Positions 36,101 to 44,725 of a stretch of 59,376 nucleotides of DNA are shown here, piece by piece. Source of the stretch: Lewinellaceae bacterium SD302 (GTDB lineage Bacteria > Bacteroidota > Bacteroidia > Chitinophagales > Saprospiraceae); contig PDLQ01000029.1 in the NCBI GenBank assembly GCA_002591745.1, positions 1 to 59,376 on the forward strand, read 5' to 3'. Within the stretch, counting starts at the first letter, position 1. Each line of letters opens with the position of its first letter. Position numbers and translations under genes: made by a program. The notes under the pieces are model-generated. The model was not told where the DNA came from. It did not search any database and worked only from the letters and a program-made list of their open reading frames with translations.

Positions 36101-37073
36101 GGCTTATAGCCCGCCTTATGAAGTTGATGGATTTTTGCGGAATTTACTGGCTCAAGTAGCTCGTTTGGTCGGGCAACTAGAGGGTCTTCAGATTTTGCAG
36201 ACAGATCTTCGCTTACGGAGAGAAAATAAGATCAAGTCTTTGCACTCGAGCCTGGCGATTGAAGGTAATTCTTTAAGTCTAGAACAGGTAACTGATGTAA
36301 TTAACGAAAAAACCGTTTGGGGACCAGCCAAGGACATTCTTGAAGTTAAGAACGCGATCCAAGTCTACGATGCCATGGGGCGATTTACTGCCGGGAACGA
36401 AGATGATCTGTTAGAAGCCCACGGAATGTTGATGACTGGCTTGATTGCCGAGGCCGGTCGTTATCGGAACAGCGCCGTAGGGGTTATTGACGGAGAAAAA
36501 GTAATTCATATTGCCCCACCGGCAAACAGAGTGCCGGTTTTAATGGGACACTTATTTGATTATTTGAATGAAGCGGAGGAAGATACGATCATTAAAAGTT
36601 GCGTATTTCACTACGAATTTGAATTCATCCATCCGTTCTCGGACGGAAATGGTAGAATGGGCAGATTGTGGCAGACGATAATTTTGAAAGAGCTCTATCC
36701 AATCCTCCAGTATTTGCCACTTGAAAATATCATTCACCGCCGACAGCAAGCTTATTACGATGCCCTGCGACATTCGCAATCAGTCGGAAACAGCAATCCG
36801 TTCATCGCCTATGCGTTGGAAAGCCTGAAAATCGCACTGGAAGAGCAGCTGGAGACGAAAAATATTCAAGTCACTCCCCATGACAGGCTCAATGCTTATC
36901 AAGGTCATATCGGTGCTGCCAGTTTCAGTCGCTCGGATTATCAAAAATTTTATAAAACGATTGCTCCGGCTACGGCTACCCGCGATCTAAGAATGGGGGT
37001 AGATGAAAGGCTGTTGAAAAAAACCGGTTCTCTGCGTACTACCCGCTACCATTTTTTTAGGTCAAACATCTAA
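36099..37073 (+). CDS. Fic family protein with C-terminal winged helix
   Basis: A 324-residue Fic protein. An N-terminal helix carries the self-inhibitory motif SLAIEGN (S/T-xxx-E-G/N, near residue 50), followed by the Fic core with the full catalytic loop HPFSDGNGRMGR near 186. Such enzymes transfer AMP from ATP to a target side chain. The last 50 residues (FSRSDYQKFYKTIAPATATR, DLRMGVDERLL, LRTTRYHF) look like a winged helix-turn-helix, so it could bind the double palindrome at its own start. Base composition is more AT-rich than its neighbours, which may reflect transfer. Its end overlaps the convergent GNAT gene by 12 bases. Confidence 0.9.
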   Translation: MAYSPPYEVDGFLRNLLAQVARLVGQLEGLQILQTDLRLRRENKIKSLHSSLAIEGNSLSLEQVTDVINEKTVWGPAKDILEVKNAIQVYDAMGRFTAGNEDDLLEAHGMLMTGLIAEAGRYRNSAVGVIDGEKVIHIAPPANRVPVLMGHLFDYLNEAEEDTIIKSCVFHYEFEFIHPFSDGNGRMGRLWQTIILKELYPILQYLPLENIIHRRQQAYYDALRHSQSVGNSNPFIAYALESLKIALEEQLETKNIQVTPHDRLNAYQGHIGAASFSRSDYQKFYKTIAPATATRDLRMGVDERLLKKTGSLRTTRYHFFRSNI

Positions 37074-37505
37074 AAAGAATCGCTCCTTACTCTTTCCCAT
37101 TGCCCCGATCCGCTCATAAAACTTAATGGCTCTTACGTTGAAATCCGGGGTCTGCCACTGAATGAGGTTACAGCCCATGGCCCTGGCTTCCATTTTAATC
37201 CGATTCATCAACTGCTCTCCGATGCCATTACTGCGGGCACCTTCCCGGACGAACAGACAATCCATATAGACGTAATGATCGGCATCCCAGGTAGAGAACT
37301 GGAGTGCGTAGGTGGCGTAGCCGAGAATCTGATCATCTTGTTCCACTAGAAGGCAGTATGCCGAAGGCCGAGCGGAAAAGAACTGCTGTTGTAATGCTTC
37401 AACCTTGCCCGTAGGATCATATTCGGCCCGCTCGTATTCTGCGTGCATTTGGCAAAGTTCTACTACGGCGGGCAGATCATCGGGTCTGGCGAAGCGGATG
37501 GTCAT
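37062..37505 (-). CDS. GNAT family N-acetyltransferase
   Basis: A 147-residue single-domain acetyltransferase. MTIRFARPDDLPAVVELCQ starts the fold; the acetyl-CoA binding loop is in LFVREGARSNGIGEQLM (R-x-x-G-x-G) near 90-105, and YERIGAMGKSK near the end is typical motif B. The substrate is unknown. The 3' end overlaps the Fic gene tail by 12 bases on the other strand. Confidence 0.88.
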   Translation of the reverse strand: MTIRFARPDDLPAVVELCQMHAEYERAEYDPTGKVEALQQQFFSARPSAYCLLVEQDDQILGYATYALQFSTWDADHYVYMDCLFVREGARSNGIGEQLMNRIKMEARAMGCNLIQWQTPDFNVRAIKFYERIGAMGKSKERFFLDV

Positions 37506-37656
37506 TTAACGACTAGAGTTTAGCGTTCAAAATTCTCTGCTTAAACTTGCTCACCTGGATTGCGACATAACACCTAAAGTAAAAAGTCGAATACTTTAGT
37601 TGTAAACCCGGAGGACGACTATTGCGGATACTTATGAACATCAGCGAACGTGAGGA

Positions 37657-38274
37657 CTATCCCATTTCCTGAACCACCTCCTTAACCTGTGGCATCATTC
37701 GTTTAAGCATCCCTTCGATACCCGATTTAAGGGTGACGGTAGAACTGGGACAGCCGCTGCAAGCACCTTGCATGATAACGGTCACGACACCTTCTTTATA
37801 GGACTTGAATTCGATATTACCACCGTCCATTTCCACGGCCGGTTTAACGTAAGTGTCGATCAATTCTTTGATTTGCTTGACGGTCTCGGCATCGTCCTCA
37901 TCATAATCGTAAGCGACGCCCCGTTCGGCTTCCAGCTTGGCCATGGCCTCAGCGAAGCCTTCGTTAACTACCGGCTTGTCCTCTTCCAGGTAGCCCTTGA
38001 TGAACTCCTTGATCTTTAGCATGATGTCGTCCCAGGAATAATTGAATTCCTTGGTGATCGTCACGTAATTGTTGGCGATGTAGACATTCTTCACGTATGG
38101 AAACTCATACAAAGCGGTGGCCAATGGCGACCATTCGGCGGCAAATTCCGGCGTTTTGAACTCGGCCGTACCACTGTACATCATTTTATTAGTGACATAC
38201 TTGAGCGTTTCGGGGTTCGGAGTTTGCTCAGTGTAAAGTAGAACGGGACGTTTGGTTGCGGTAGGTTGGCTCAT
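37657..38274 (-). CDS. NifU-type iron-sulfur scaffold (Nfu_N + NifU)
   Basis: A 205-residue protein with an N-terminal Nfu domain (TEQTPNPETLKYVTNKMM, EFPYVKNVYIANNYVTITK) and a C-terminal NifU domain holding the cluster-binding CxxC in MQGACSGCPSSTVTLKSGIE. It should receive Fe-S clusters from the SUF machinery and pass them to apo-proteins. It is a single gene; an acidic linker (DYDEDDAETVK) joins the two domains. Confidence 0.92.
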   Translation of the reverse strand: MSQPTATKRPVLLYTEQTPNPETLKYVTNKMMYSGTAEFKTPEFAAEWSPLATALYEFPYVKNVYIANNYVTITKEFNYSWDDIMLKIKEFIKGYLEEDKPVVNEGFAEAMAKLEAERGVAYDYDEDDAETVKQIKELIDTYVKPAVEMDGGNIEFKSYKEGVVTVIMQGACSGCPSSTVTLKSGIEGMLKRMMPQVKEVVQEMG

Positions 38275-38567
38275 TTTGTAATCCTTGAGAGTTGTCCGTA
38301 ACCACGGGCAACTAGTTTACTAAATCCCTCAGCGGGTAGTCTATTCTTAACGCCCGAAGCCTGAATAGAGTTTTACCAAAAACTCGGAACGGGTCCGTAT
38401 TTATACCTGTTTTGACGCAATTCCATTCCGTCAATTTTTTCGTCCGGAGAAATAGTCGCAAATTAACGTTTAAGAGTCGGGGCATAATACCGGCAGTCTC
38501 ATGAAAATTTACCACCAGCCAGAGTTGCATTTCATTTTCTTCTCCGGCGTGTAAAAGACCTAAATAA

Positions 38568-39962
38568 ATGTCACATCACGATAGTATCGGTAGCCACCAG
38601 CCAAAGAAAGTTTTGTTTTATCCCCAGGACACTAGCGAGGAGTCTTCAGCACAGGCACCGGGTAATATTCCCGTGCCTTTAGACCATGAAGCACTGCTGA
38701 TTCCTGGTCAAGGTTGTGTGGTATTCACTGTCCCGGAAGAGAAAACCAAAGAAGTTGAGATCATCTTCAGCCATTCTGATGAAGAGCAATTACGATTCCA
38801 CTTGAACGGAAATAGCGCGAAATTTGACTACCGAAAGTCAGAAACAGCAATTTGGCAGAACTTTGAACTACTGCCGCAAAAACCAGACGAAGAACCCAGA
38901 ATAATTAATGGTGAAATTTCACCAGTTCCGGATGACTTCTCCCTTGGAATCGAGAACAACCGTAACTGCCGCTATTGGGTGAGTATCGATTATCTCAACA
39001 AAAAACTACGGTACGGCAAAGGCGAGATGCGCGAGTCTACGGTATTGCTCGACTATGTCTACGACGTTCCCCAGAGTCTGTTTCACAGTGAGCAAAATGA
39101 GGAATATTCGTTTATCGGCCAACTAAACTCATTCCACGCTACTCCAGGTGCTCAACTGGTGGCTCTCTGGAAAGACCCCGTAGTGACCGAACCACCGTCT
39201 TTCGTGGTCCCTTCCAGTGAACTGACGATGGATGACGTAGCGAAAGGAGAAAAGACCACCGCCGCGAGTCTTTCCTCCGAATGCCAGATTCTTTACGGTA
39301 ACGTTGCTGATTTCGAATTGAACACCCCTGACTTCCCTGATTTCGGCGACGCCATTGAGTACAGTATGCGCACCGAGGGCTGCTTGGGCTACAGGATATT
39401 AAACAAGAAATTCAATAATGGTCCATTCGACGCGGGAGACCCCTCCGGCTACCTTGAAGTCTATCTACGGATTACGCTCGGCTTCGCACAAGGAGAATCG
39501 CCCGGCATCCCATACGTGATGGAAATTTGGCCTCGTGGTTGCCAGTCGCCTATTCACCACCATGGTTATACTCACGCTATCATCAAAGTACTCCGTGGTG
39601 AAATCGATGTAGACCTGTATCGGATGTTGCCTGAGTCCGGTGATCCGGAAAAACGACTGGGGGCCGTCAAGTTCGGTCCGGGGGACGTCACTTACCTTAT
39701 GCCGGAAATCAATCAATTCCACCGGCTCACCAATAAACTCGAAAATGCGCAAACCTGCATTACCATCCAGTGCTATTCTTATGGTAAAGAAGACGACCAG
39801 CACTACGGTCGTTTCGATTACATCGAAGGCGATGATGTAAATCAGTTTAATCCTATCTCTGATTACGACTTCGCAGCCTTCAAGGCAGAAGTAAAGGAAG
39901 AATGGACCGCGTATTTATCCACGCGCCCGTGGGCGATAAAGACTACAACTGACGAGCTCTAA
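38568..39962 (+). CDS. Cysteine-dioxygenase-like cupin with extra N-terminal domain
   Basis: A 464-residue cytoplasmic protein. The C-terminal part (about 265-440) has a cupin of the thiol-dioxygenase type: EIWPRGCQSPIHHHGYTHAI, with the HxH iron ligands, KVLRGEIDVDLY, the FGPGDVTYLMPEINQFHRL stretch giving the third histidine, and CITIQCYSYG. Residues 1-200 form an unrecognised domain (VFTVPEEKTKEVEIIFSH, CRYWVSIDYLNKKLRYGKGE) that reads like a carbohydrate- or ligand-binding sandwich. Ordinary cysteine dioxygenases are about 200 residues and lack it. Oxidation of a thiol to a sulfinate is the likely chemistry; the substrate is uncertain. The stop overlaps the convergent gene by four bases. 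Confidence 0.72.
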   Translation: MSHHDSIGSHQPKKVLFYPQDTSEESSAQAPGNIPVPLDHEALLIPGQGCVVFTVPEEKTKEVEIIFSHSDEEQLRFHLNGNSAKFDYRKSETAIWQNFELLPQKPDEEPRIINGEISPVPDDFSLGIENNRNCRYWVSIDYLNKKLRYGKGEMRESTVLLDYVYDVPQSLFHSEQNEEYSFIGQLNSFHATPGAQLVALWKDPVVTEPPSFVVPSSELTMDDVAKGEKTTAASLSSECQILYGNVADFELNTPDFPDFGDAIEYSMRTEGCLGYRILNKKFNNGPFDAGDPSGYLEVYLRITLGFAQGESPGIPYVMEIWPRGCQSPIHHHGYTHAIIKVLRGEIDVDLYRMLPESGDPEKRLGAVKFGPGDVTYLMPEINQFHRLTNKLENAQTCITIQCYSYGKEDDQHYGRFDYIEGDDVNQFNPISDYDFAAFKAEVKEEWTAYLSTRPWAIKTTTDEL

Positions 39963-41440
39963 TTTTCTTCCCGCTCCAACGCTCCGGCATCCACCGGTTC
40001 CATCCGTACAATGCCTTCCAGGTCCAACTCCAGACCGGGGATGACCGTCTGCCCTAATTCTTCGGCTACCGACAAGGTATCGAGATGGTAATCGTCCTCG
40101 TCGAGGCTCAGGAATAGCGGATCGAATGGCTGGAGATTATAGCACCCCTGGCAGAGGGTTTCGAAGAAATCGGCGTAGCGACCTTCTTCCTGTTCCAGCA
40201 GATCCTCTACGCGAACGACGGAATTAATAATTTCCACCTGAAAGGCCAAGGGGTCAGGAGGGTCTACGCCATCGATAAACCGTAATTCATCAGAGCGAGA
40301 GCCGGCGATAATGCTATTCCTGACCAGCAGCTGAACAGGTACCACCGCAAAATTTTCGCACTCCTCATCAAAACATTCAAAGTTTTGCAGTACCAGAGCC
40401 GAGGCGTCCGTTCCGTAGTTGGCCAGCGTACAGTGATCCAACCGCAGCCGGGCTCCCTGGATAAACTGGATAGTATTACCGAAGTTATCGTGAAACAGAC
40501 AGTTCTCCGCCAGTACGGTGCCGTTGCGCCCGCTGATGGCCGAGCCTAATGTATAGGCGATGCGGGTGTTACTGATTTCCAGTTCGGCCAGACTATCCAC
40601 TACGATGCCCTGAATGCCGTGGAGCAACTGGGCATGTTCGATGCGATTGCCTACGCTGTTCGGCCCCAGGATGATGCCCAGGTACTGGCCCGGCTCGTCT
40701 TGAAAACGCTCTTCCAGTCGATCGGTCTGAATAATGACGGGCTCTTCGCGGGTACCCAGTATTTCGATGCTTGAACCTTCAAGTACAAAAATGAAACCGT
40801 CGTTGAAGATGCCGAAAGTTTCGTTACGCGCCACGCCGCCGTGCATATACACGCGGGTACCTGCTTGCATTTCCAGGATGCACTCGTTGACGAATTGTGC
40901 ACCATAGACTACGTAAGGTAGATCATCAGTCCAGATGATTCGACCGTCAATACAACTGTCTACTAGACCGATCAACCCTGGAACGCCCCGGTAGTTCGCG
41001 TTCTGCCCGAATGCCTCTAGCAAAACGGGATTCACCCGCTCGCCGGTGGTGAACTGCACCTGGTCTTCTACCACAAATGGACTTACGTTCTCCGGGGCGG
41101 TAGGGTCTACGGTTACTTCAACGAAGACGTAAATACTGTCGTTTTCCCAAATAATCACGTCTTCCACAACCGGCCCCTGGGTACCGTCTACGTTTAGATC
41201 GAAGCGCACCCCGGTCATACCGGCCAGTTCAATGCGATCGATCTGTACCGGCTCACTTCCTTCGTTGTAGACTTTAAAAAAGCGGGTGGCACTGCCCACG
41301 TCGGTAAACACCGTGTCAAAACGCAGGGTATCTACCTCGAAGCGGAGGTTGACGCCGTCGCCGGTCACGAATTCATTTTCCACATCACAGGCGGAAAGCA
41401 AAATCAGCAACAGGCTGGAAAGAATAACGAGCAAACGCAT
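39959..41440 (-). CDS. Lipoprotein with beta-helix domain
   Basis: Starting at the ATG at 41440 the product is 493 residues: MRLLVILSSLLLILLSACDVE, a lipoprotein signal with the lipid-bearing Cys at 18. Residues about 25-140 resemble an ASH/DUF1573-type Ig domain (TVFTDVGSATRFFKVYNEGS). A right-handed parallel beta-helix follows (AGTRVYMHGGVARNETFG, GNRIEHAQLLHGIQGIVVD, LRLDHCTLANYG). It probably sits in the outer membrane and binds a polymer; no catalytic site is obvious. The frame extends upstream to 41467, but that TTG lies within the -7 box, so it cannot be the start. Confidence 0.75.
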   Translation of the reverse strand: MRLLVILSSLLLILLSACDVENEFVTGDGVNLRFEVDTLRFDTVFTDVGSATRFFKVYNEGSEPVQIDRIELAGMTGVRFDLNVDGTQGPVVEDVIIWENDSIYVFVEVTVDPTAPENVSPFVVEDQVQFTTGERVNPVLLEAFGQNANYRGVPGLIGLVDSCIDGRIIWTDDLPYVVYGAQFVNECILEMQAGTRVYMHGGVARNETFGIFNDGFIFVLEGSSIEILGTREEPVIIQTDRLEERFQDEPGQYLGIILGPNSVGNRIEHAQLLHGIQGIVVDSLAELEISNTRIAYTLGSAISGRNGTVLAENCLFHDNFGNTIQFIQGARLRLDHCTLANYGTDASALVLQNFECFDEECENFAVVPVQLLVRNSIIAGSRSDELRFIDGVDPPDPLAFQVEIINSVVRVEDLLEQEEGRYADFFETLCQGCYNLQPFDPLFLSLDEDDYHLDTLSVAEELGQTVIPGLELDLEGIVRMEPVDAGALEREEN

Positions 41441-41464
41441 AACAGAGTAGTTCATTTGGGCGGG

Positions 41465-41472
41465 CAAAGGTA
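41465..41472 (-). promoter_or_regulatory. Perfect TAnnTTTG -7 box for the beta-helix lipoprotein
   Basis: On the minus strand TACCTTTG, ending 25 bases before the ATG at 41440. It settles the start choice for the gene. Confidence 0.5.
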
Positions 41473-41578
41473 AGGCTTACTGCCGCAACTAAATTTTAAC
41501 GGTTCCGTAACGGTTAAATTGAAGTCAGGGTCTTTTTTAAATGTCGTGTTTATATTGAACGGGTTTATTTTTTGGCTT

Positions 41579-41585
41579 CAAAGTA
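41579..41585 (-). promoter_or_regulatory. Recurrent motif upstream of the beta-helix lipoprotein
   Basis: On the minus strand TAGCTACTTTGAAGCCAAAA, 139 bases from the lipoprotein start. The roughly 330-base gap 41441-41772 contains this site, two -7 boxes and a possible microprotein frame. Confidence 0.45.
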
Positions 41586-41586
41586 G

Positions 41587-41673
41587 CTATGCGCGCTGAT
41601 TGCGAAACGCATAATTGCCGGCAACGATCAGCAAAATAAAAAACAGCAAGTTGATTTGAATTACGACAATCAC
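41587..41673 (-). CDS. Possible 28-residue single-helix membrane microprotein
   Basis: A GTG-started frame of 28 codons with a TAG stop. About 18 central residues are hydrophobic (INLLFFILLIVAG), followed by a basic end (AFRNQRA). It lies upstream of the beta-helix lipoprotein on the same strand. Composition fits a one-helix membrane peptide, but with so few codons and no family it may be chance. Confidence 0.25.
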   Translation of the reverse strand: MIVVIQINLLFFILLIVAGNYAFRNQRA

Positions 41674-41752
41674 GTCAAACCCGTTTCGAATGTTTCATCT
41701 CCCTGACGGATAAATATGAAACTCCACTTACGCAACATCACTTACCTTTACC

Positions 41753-41760
41753 GGATAACC
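41753..41760 (+). promoter_or_regulatory. TAnnTTTG-like -7 box before the His-tailed lipoprotein
   Basis: TACCTTTA ends 12 bases before the ATG at 41773 and argues against the in-frame ATG at 41716. Confidence 0.4.
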
Positions 41761-41772
41761 AAAACATTCAAA

Positions 41773-42297
41773 ATGAAATATTTACTCATTTGCCTGTCGC
41801 TGGCCCTGACCTGCTTTGCCTGTAACGCAGACACTGCTACTTCGTCAGCCACCGAAAACGACGCTAGCACGGAAGAATTCACCCCCGCCCAGATCGCCGC
41901 CCAGACCAAGGCCTACGAGGATATGATGGATGCCCACGACCGCGTGATGCCCCGGATGGGACAAATCGCTCAAATGCAAAAAAGCATCCAGGATGCTACC
42001 GACCTCGACCCAGCTATTGCTGAAAAACTTAAGGAAGCTGACAAAAAACTTGAAAATGCCTACGACGGCATGATGGAGTGGATGCGCGACCTCAAAAGTA
42101 TGGACGACCTGCGTGAAATGGGCGACCAGGACAAGATCATGACCTACGTCAATGGGGAACTGGCCAAAATGAATATGATCGAAGAAAAACTGGACGACGG
42201 TATGCAGAACGCCCAGGAGTTGCTCGGCATCAAAATAGAAGCAGACCACGGACACGATCATTCCGGCCACGACCACGACCACGATCATGACCACTAA
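41773..42297 (+). CDS. Small lipoprotein with histidine-rich tail
   Basis: With the ATG at 41773 the product is 174 residues, opening MKYLLICLSLALTCFACNAD, a lipoprotein-type signal. The middle is helical and rich in Met, Asp and Lys (MMDAHDRVMPRMGQIAQMQK, then MMEWMRDLKSMDDLREM). The last 17 residues are almost only His, Asp and Gly (DHGHDHSGHDHDHDHDH), suggesting binding of Zn2+, Ni2+ or Cu2+. The family is not recognised. Its last 11 bases overlap the start of the SDR gene (ATGACCACTAA), so the two are translationally coupled. Confidence 0.75.
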   Translation: MKYLLICLSLALTCFACNADTATSSATENDASTEEFTPAQIAAQTKAYEDMMDAHDRVMPRMGQIAQMQKSIQDATDLDPAIAEKLKEADKKLENAYDGMMEWMRDLKSMDDLREMGDQDKIMTYVNGELAKMNMIEEKLDDGMQNAQELLGIKIEADHGHDHSGHDHDHDHDH

Positions 42298-43081
42298 ATA
42301 CCGCATCCGCCCCCTCTTTGACCTGACTGGCAAGGTAGCCGTCGTCACCGGAGCCTCCAAGGGCATTGGCGAAGCCATGGCTCGCGGACTGGCCGAATTC
42401 GGTGCCAGCGTGGTCATCAGTTCCCGCAAGCAAGAATCCGTCGACGCCGTAGCCGAAAGTTTCCGTTCCGACGGGCTGGAGGCGACCGGCATCGCTTGCC
42501 ACGTCGGCAAGGCCGAACAACGGGTAGCCCTGATCGAAAAAACCGTGGCCACCTATGGCCGATTGGATATCCTGATCAATAACGCGGCCACCAATCCATA
42601 CTTCGGCCCCATCGAAAACCTGAGTCTCGAAGCCCTCCAAAAGACGCTGGACACCAACTTGGTTTCCGCCCTGGAACTGAGTAATCTTGCCCTCCCCCAC
42701 CTTCAGACAGTGGGTGGCGGCAGCATCATTCACATCAGTAGCGTGGAAGGCATTCAGGCCAGTCCGGGCTTTTCCGCTTATAATCTCTCCAAGGCCGGAG
42801 TGGTAATGCTGGGCAAGAACCAGAGTATGGAGTGGGCCAAATACAACATCCGGGTCAACGTCATTTGCCCCGGCCTGGTGAAGACAAAGCTCAGTCAGAT
42901 GCTCTGGCAAAACGAGGCCCTGGCCAAGCAGGCCGAGGCCGGTATTCCTCTGGGCCGCATGGCCTCTCCCGATGAGATGGCCGGACTGGCCGTTTGGCTG
43001 GCTTCCCCGGCAGCCTCCTATTGTACCGGCGCGGTGATCGGTAATGACGGTGGATTTCTGAATGCCGGACCTTTGGGTTAA
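42287..43081 (+). CDS. Short-chain dehydrogenase/reductase
   Basis: A 264-residue classical SDR. The Rossmann motif is VVTGASKGIGEAMARGLA near 20-37, NNAATN near 98, catalytic Ser in HISSVEG and Tyr/Lys in YNLSKAG, and the C-terminal NDGGFLNAG. The Tyr-x-x-x-Lys is intact. Bases after TGASKGIG (ISSRKQES) favour NADP. The substrate is unknown. It overlaps the upstream lipoprotein gene by 11 bases. Confidence 0.9.
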   Translation: MTTKYRIRPLFDLTGKVAVVTGASKGIGEAMARGLAEFGASVVISSRKQESVDAVAESFRSDGLEATGIACHVGKAEQRVALIEKTVATYGRLDILINNAATNPYFGPIENLSLEALQKTLDTNLVSALELSNLALPHLQTVGGGSIIHISSVEGIQASPGFSAYNLSKAGVVMLGKNQSMEWAKYNIRVNVICPGLVKTKLSQMLWQNEALAKQAEAGIPLGRMASPDEMAGLAVWLASPAASYCTGAVIGNDGGFLNAGPLG

Positions 43082-43268
43082 GTGCTATCAGGTACGGGGT
43101 ACCAGCTATGAAATACTAAGCAGTCTGTAGCCCGTACCTCCACCGTAAGTATGAAAACAGGACCAGTCGTTTCATACAAAACCGTCAGAATTTTATGACA
43201 ATTTGTTCTCGAACCTCAAACAGACGATTCGTCTTTTAGTCTAATAAAATGCATTCAAATTCAAGTCA

Positions 43269-43961
43269 ATGCTAAGAATCTTTGGCCTTTTCCTAGCCCT
43301 CTCCATCTCTCTGCCCCTGGCTTCCCAGTCCATCGACGAAGACCAGCTCGGGGCCTGGTACATGTATTTTTACAACAAATCTTTCGGCGATAGCCAGTTC
43401 GGTATCCAGGGTGACTTCCAGTTCCGCAACTGGAACCTCGGCGGCGACCTCGAACAACTGCTACTGCGCAGTGGTCTGACCTACAAACTGGAAGACGCCA
43501 ATGTGCTACTTACCCTTGGTTATGCCAACATTACCACGGGAGCTTTCGGCGACAGCGATGCCACTACCGGAGAAAACCGGATCTACCAGGAAGCACTCAT
43601 CCCCCAGGCACTGGGTAACCGCGTACAACTCACCCACCGTTTCCGCTACGAACAGCGATTCGTTGAAAACCAGGATTTCCGGACCCGCTTTCGCTATAAT
43701 ATCTTCATGAACGTTTTGCTCAATAAGGATGCTATGGAAAAAGGTACCCTTTACGCTGCTCTCTACAACGAAATTTTCATCAACGGCGAACGAGAGATCG
43801 GCGACGGTCGCCAGGTACAGACTTTCGACCGCAACCGGACTTATCTCGGCTTTGGGTATGGTATTGCCAAGGGCCTGAGAGTACAGGTTGGTTGGATGCG
43901 CCAATCTACGGTCAGTTGGGAAAAGAATCAGGCACAGCTCAGCCTGCACCATAGTTTCTGA
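43269..43961 (+). CDS. DUF2490 outer-membrane protein
   Basis: A 230-residue protein with a signal peptide cut after LASQS. Strand-rich sequence with the DUF2490 pattern: LGAWYMYFYNKSFG, FQFRNWNLGGDLEQLLLRSG, HRFRYEQRFV and FRTRFRYNIFMNVLLN, ending LSLHHSF. It is predicted to form a small beta-barrel. The function is unknown. The 187-base gap before it contains a weak inverted pair, AGGTACGGG and CCCGTACCT, but no gene. Confidence 0.85.
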   Translation: MLRIFGLFLALSISLPLASQSIDEDQLGAWYMYFYNKSFGDSQFGIQGDFQFRNWNLGGDLEQLLLRSGLTYKLEDANVLLTLGYANITTGAFGDSDATTGENRIYQEALIPQALGNRVQLTHRFRYEQRFVENQDFRTRFRYNIFMNVLLNKDAMEKGTLYAALYNEIFINGEREIGDGRQVQTFDRNRTYLGFGYGIAKGLRVQVGWMRQSTVSWEKNQAQLSLHHSF

Positions 43962-44020
43962 AAATTGCCGATCAGCTTTCGTTGGGAACTCTCTTGTACT
44001 GCGCTTGTAAGCGCTTTACC

Positions 44021-44725
44021 CTACCAGTAGTATAACAAAGAGAATCCCAGTGGTAAAGTCAGGGTGGCAAAAGCCCGCTCCTGGTCCCGCCGATAACGCC
44101 AGCGATTCAACCCTTCGTTGGTAATAAAACTCGCGTCCCCGGGTATTTCGCTGAAGTTCTGAGCACTCACTATTCCCCCAACACCCATGGATAATTCCAG
44201 CCACAGATGATTACTTAAAATGATCACCCGGCCAACGGAAACGCTTAGGCCAAGGCTATTTTCAGTGACGCTGTAATTGATCCGTTGCGAAAAACTGAAA
44301 TTATCACGGTTAAAATCGCCGGCTATCTCAGCGTCCAGGTAGCGATACATCAAACTGAAATCAAAGAAGTTTTTGGTGCCTGCGTTGGAACGGCTTAGTG
44401 GTCCGGCTGTCCATAGTCGTAGCGAGGTATGCCCCGAGAATCCATTCAAGTCCAGTAAACCAGGGGAAGACTCCCCGGATGGGAAGCGGTAATAGTAGCC
44501 GACTTCATACTTTAGCAGGGAGCGGTTGGAAATACGATGATCAAAACCGATGCGTGCACTGGCGGTCGAGGGGTCTAACCAGCTAATCAGCGAGGCGCGA
44601 ATTGCATTGTCATAAAAAGGTGGGTTGTCATCGGCAACTACCTCATCCGCTTCCTGTCCACTTAGCGGAGTCAGCAGAAGGCAAACCCAAAGACAAAAAA
44701 AGAGTCTGCTTAATTTCAGGATCAT
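44021..44725 (-). CDS. Putative outer-membrane beta-barrel protein
   Basis: A 234-residue protein with a signal peptide ending in PLSGQ. Repeated amphipathic strands (SLLKYEVGYYYRFPSGE, FFDFSLMYRYLDAEIAG) and a C-terminal LPLGFSLLYYW suggest a barrel. No family is certain. Its start overlaps the stop of the preceding LVIVD gene by four bases (ATGA), so it is the last gene of a three-gene operon. Confidence 0.7.
   Translation of the reverse strand: MILKLSRLFFCLWVCLLLTPLSGQEADEVVADDNPPFYDNAIRASLISWLDPSTASARIGFDHRISNRSLLKYEVGYYYRFPSGESSPGLLDLNGFSGHTSLRLWTAGPLSRSNAGTKNFFDFSLMYRYLDAEIAGDFNRDNFSFSQRINYSVTENSLGLSVSVGRVIILSNHLWLELSMGVGGIVSAQNFSEIPGDASFITNEGLNRWRYRRDQERAFATLTLPLGFSLLYYW

Noticed and set aside
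41441..41467. Upstream TTG/ATG starts for the beta-helix lipoprotein
   Set aside because: The TTG lies inside the TACCTTTG box, and the ATG at 41455 adds a polar stretch before the lipoprotein signal.
43090..43139. Inverted words AGGTACGGG and CCCGTACCT after the SDR gene
   Set aside because: Only 9-base arms with a loop of about 32 bases and no T-run; too weak to call a terminator.
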